This document shows positions 7,517 to 7,666 of a stretch of DNA of 7,666 nucleotides, one piece after another. The translations under genes were made by a program, and so were the position numbers. Numbering within the stretch: the first letter of the stretch is position 1; each line of letters opens with the position of its first letter. Origin of the DNA: Anaerolineaceae bacterium (lineage in GTDB: Bacteria; Chloroflexota; Anaerolineae; JAAYZQ01); NCBI GenBank assembly GCA_012514775.1, contig JAAYZQ010000120.1, positions 1-7,666 on the forward strand, read 5' to 3'. Under the pieces are notes generated by a model. It ran no database searches, was not told the DNA's origin, and was given only the letters and a program-made list of their open reading frames with translations.

Positions 7517-7666
7517 CTATAGCCCCTGCGGGCCGCCGTCGAGCGGGTTCCCCGCGTGGTCAAAGTGGACATAAATATCTTCCAGGGCCGCCTCGGGCGG
7601 GTTGAGGGGGCTGGAGCGGGCATACTCTACCCCTTCCTGCAGCTCTGCCTCCACGCCGGCCCGCAG
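7517..7666 (-). CDS. TPP-dependent 2-oxoacid dehydrogenase E1 component, alpha subunit, C-terminal fragment
   Basis: Only the last 49 codons and a TAG stop (7517-7519) are in the window. The segment VEAELQEGVEYARSSPLNPP followed by EAALEDIYV fits the end of PdhA/AcoA-type E1 alpha chains. Those typically close with an acidic helix, an A-x-SP turn and a short L-x-D-V/I-Y strand. About 16 further residues (HFDHAGNPL onward, Gly/Pro-rich) form a tail slightly longer than many relatives. The TPP-binding GDG motif would lie beyond the right edge. The identification rests on this short tail plus its position directly before the beta subunit, where alpha normally sits. The whole complex acts in the cytosol, pairing alpha and beta as alpha2beta2. 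Confidence 0.8.
   Translation of the reverse strand: MRAGVEAELQEGVEYARSSPLNPPEAALEDIYVHFDHAGNPLDGGPQGL

Larger units (their letters stand above)
2065..7666 (-). other. Probable operon: E1 alpha, E1 beta, GAPDH, PGK-like, LarA-like, double-MerR
   Basis: Six genes on one strand are separated by a few bases (E1 alpha/beta), 26, 27, -4 (ATGA overlap) and 22 bases. I see no terminator-like hairpin with a T-run or promoter-like site in these gaps. Most genes carry their own ribosome site. The regulator at the 3' end suggests autoregulated local control. The 5' end lies outside the window. Confidence 0.7.

Overview
The window is a GC-rich bacterial segment (roughly two-thirds G+C by eye). Every gene I can support lies on the minus strand, so transcription runs from right to left. 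Shine-Dalgarno sites, tight gene packing, a UvrA-family ATPase and a bacterial TPP-dependent 2-oxoacid dehydrogenase E1 all point to a bacterium. Yet the GAPDH and the phosphoglycerate kinase are both of the archaeal kind. That mix would suit Chloroflexota or a related deep-branching, possibly thermophilic lineage, but the placement is a low-confidence guess.

Layout in order of transcription: (1) the C-terminal 49 codons of a 2-oxoacid dehydrogenase E1 alpha subunit, cut by the right edge (7517-7666); (2) the E1 beta subunit (6522-7505); (3) an archaeal-type (type II) glyceraldehyde-3-phosphate dehydrogenase (5470-6495); (4) an archaeal-type phosphoglycerate kinase homologue with altered active-site residues and a GTG start (4171-5442); (5) a LarA-family nickel-pincer 2-hydroxyacid racemase/epimerase, overlapping the kinase by ATGA (2870-4174); (6) a regulator with two tandem MerR-type helix-turn-helix domains (2065-2847); (7) after a 133-bp gap with a good -10 box, a UvrA paralogue lacking the UvrB-binding domain, cut by the left edge (1-1931).

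Genes 1-6 are separated by at most about 27 bp and probably form one operon. A standard reading is a lower-glycolysis pair (GAPDH + PGK) beside a pyruvate or acetoin dehydrogenase. A second reading, which is inference, is that the operon handles a 2-hydroxyacid. LarA would set the C2 stereochemistry, the PGK homologue and GAPDH would interconvert carboxylate, acyl phosphate and aldehyde, and E1 would decarboxylate a 2-oxoacid. It rests on the LarA neighbour and on the loss of one substrate-binding basic residue and replacement of the nucleotide-site lysine in the PGK homologue. The double-MerR protein is the likely local regulator, and the uvrA-like gene seems to have its own promoter.

I found no RNA genes, CRISPR arrays, insertion sequences or clear intrinsic terminators. 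The only sizeable non-coding stretch is 1932-2064.
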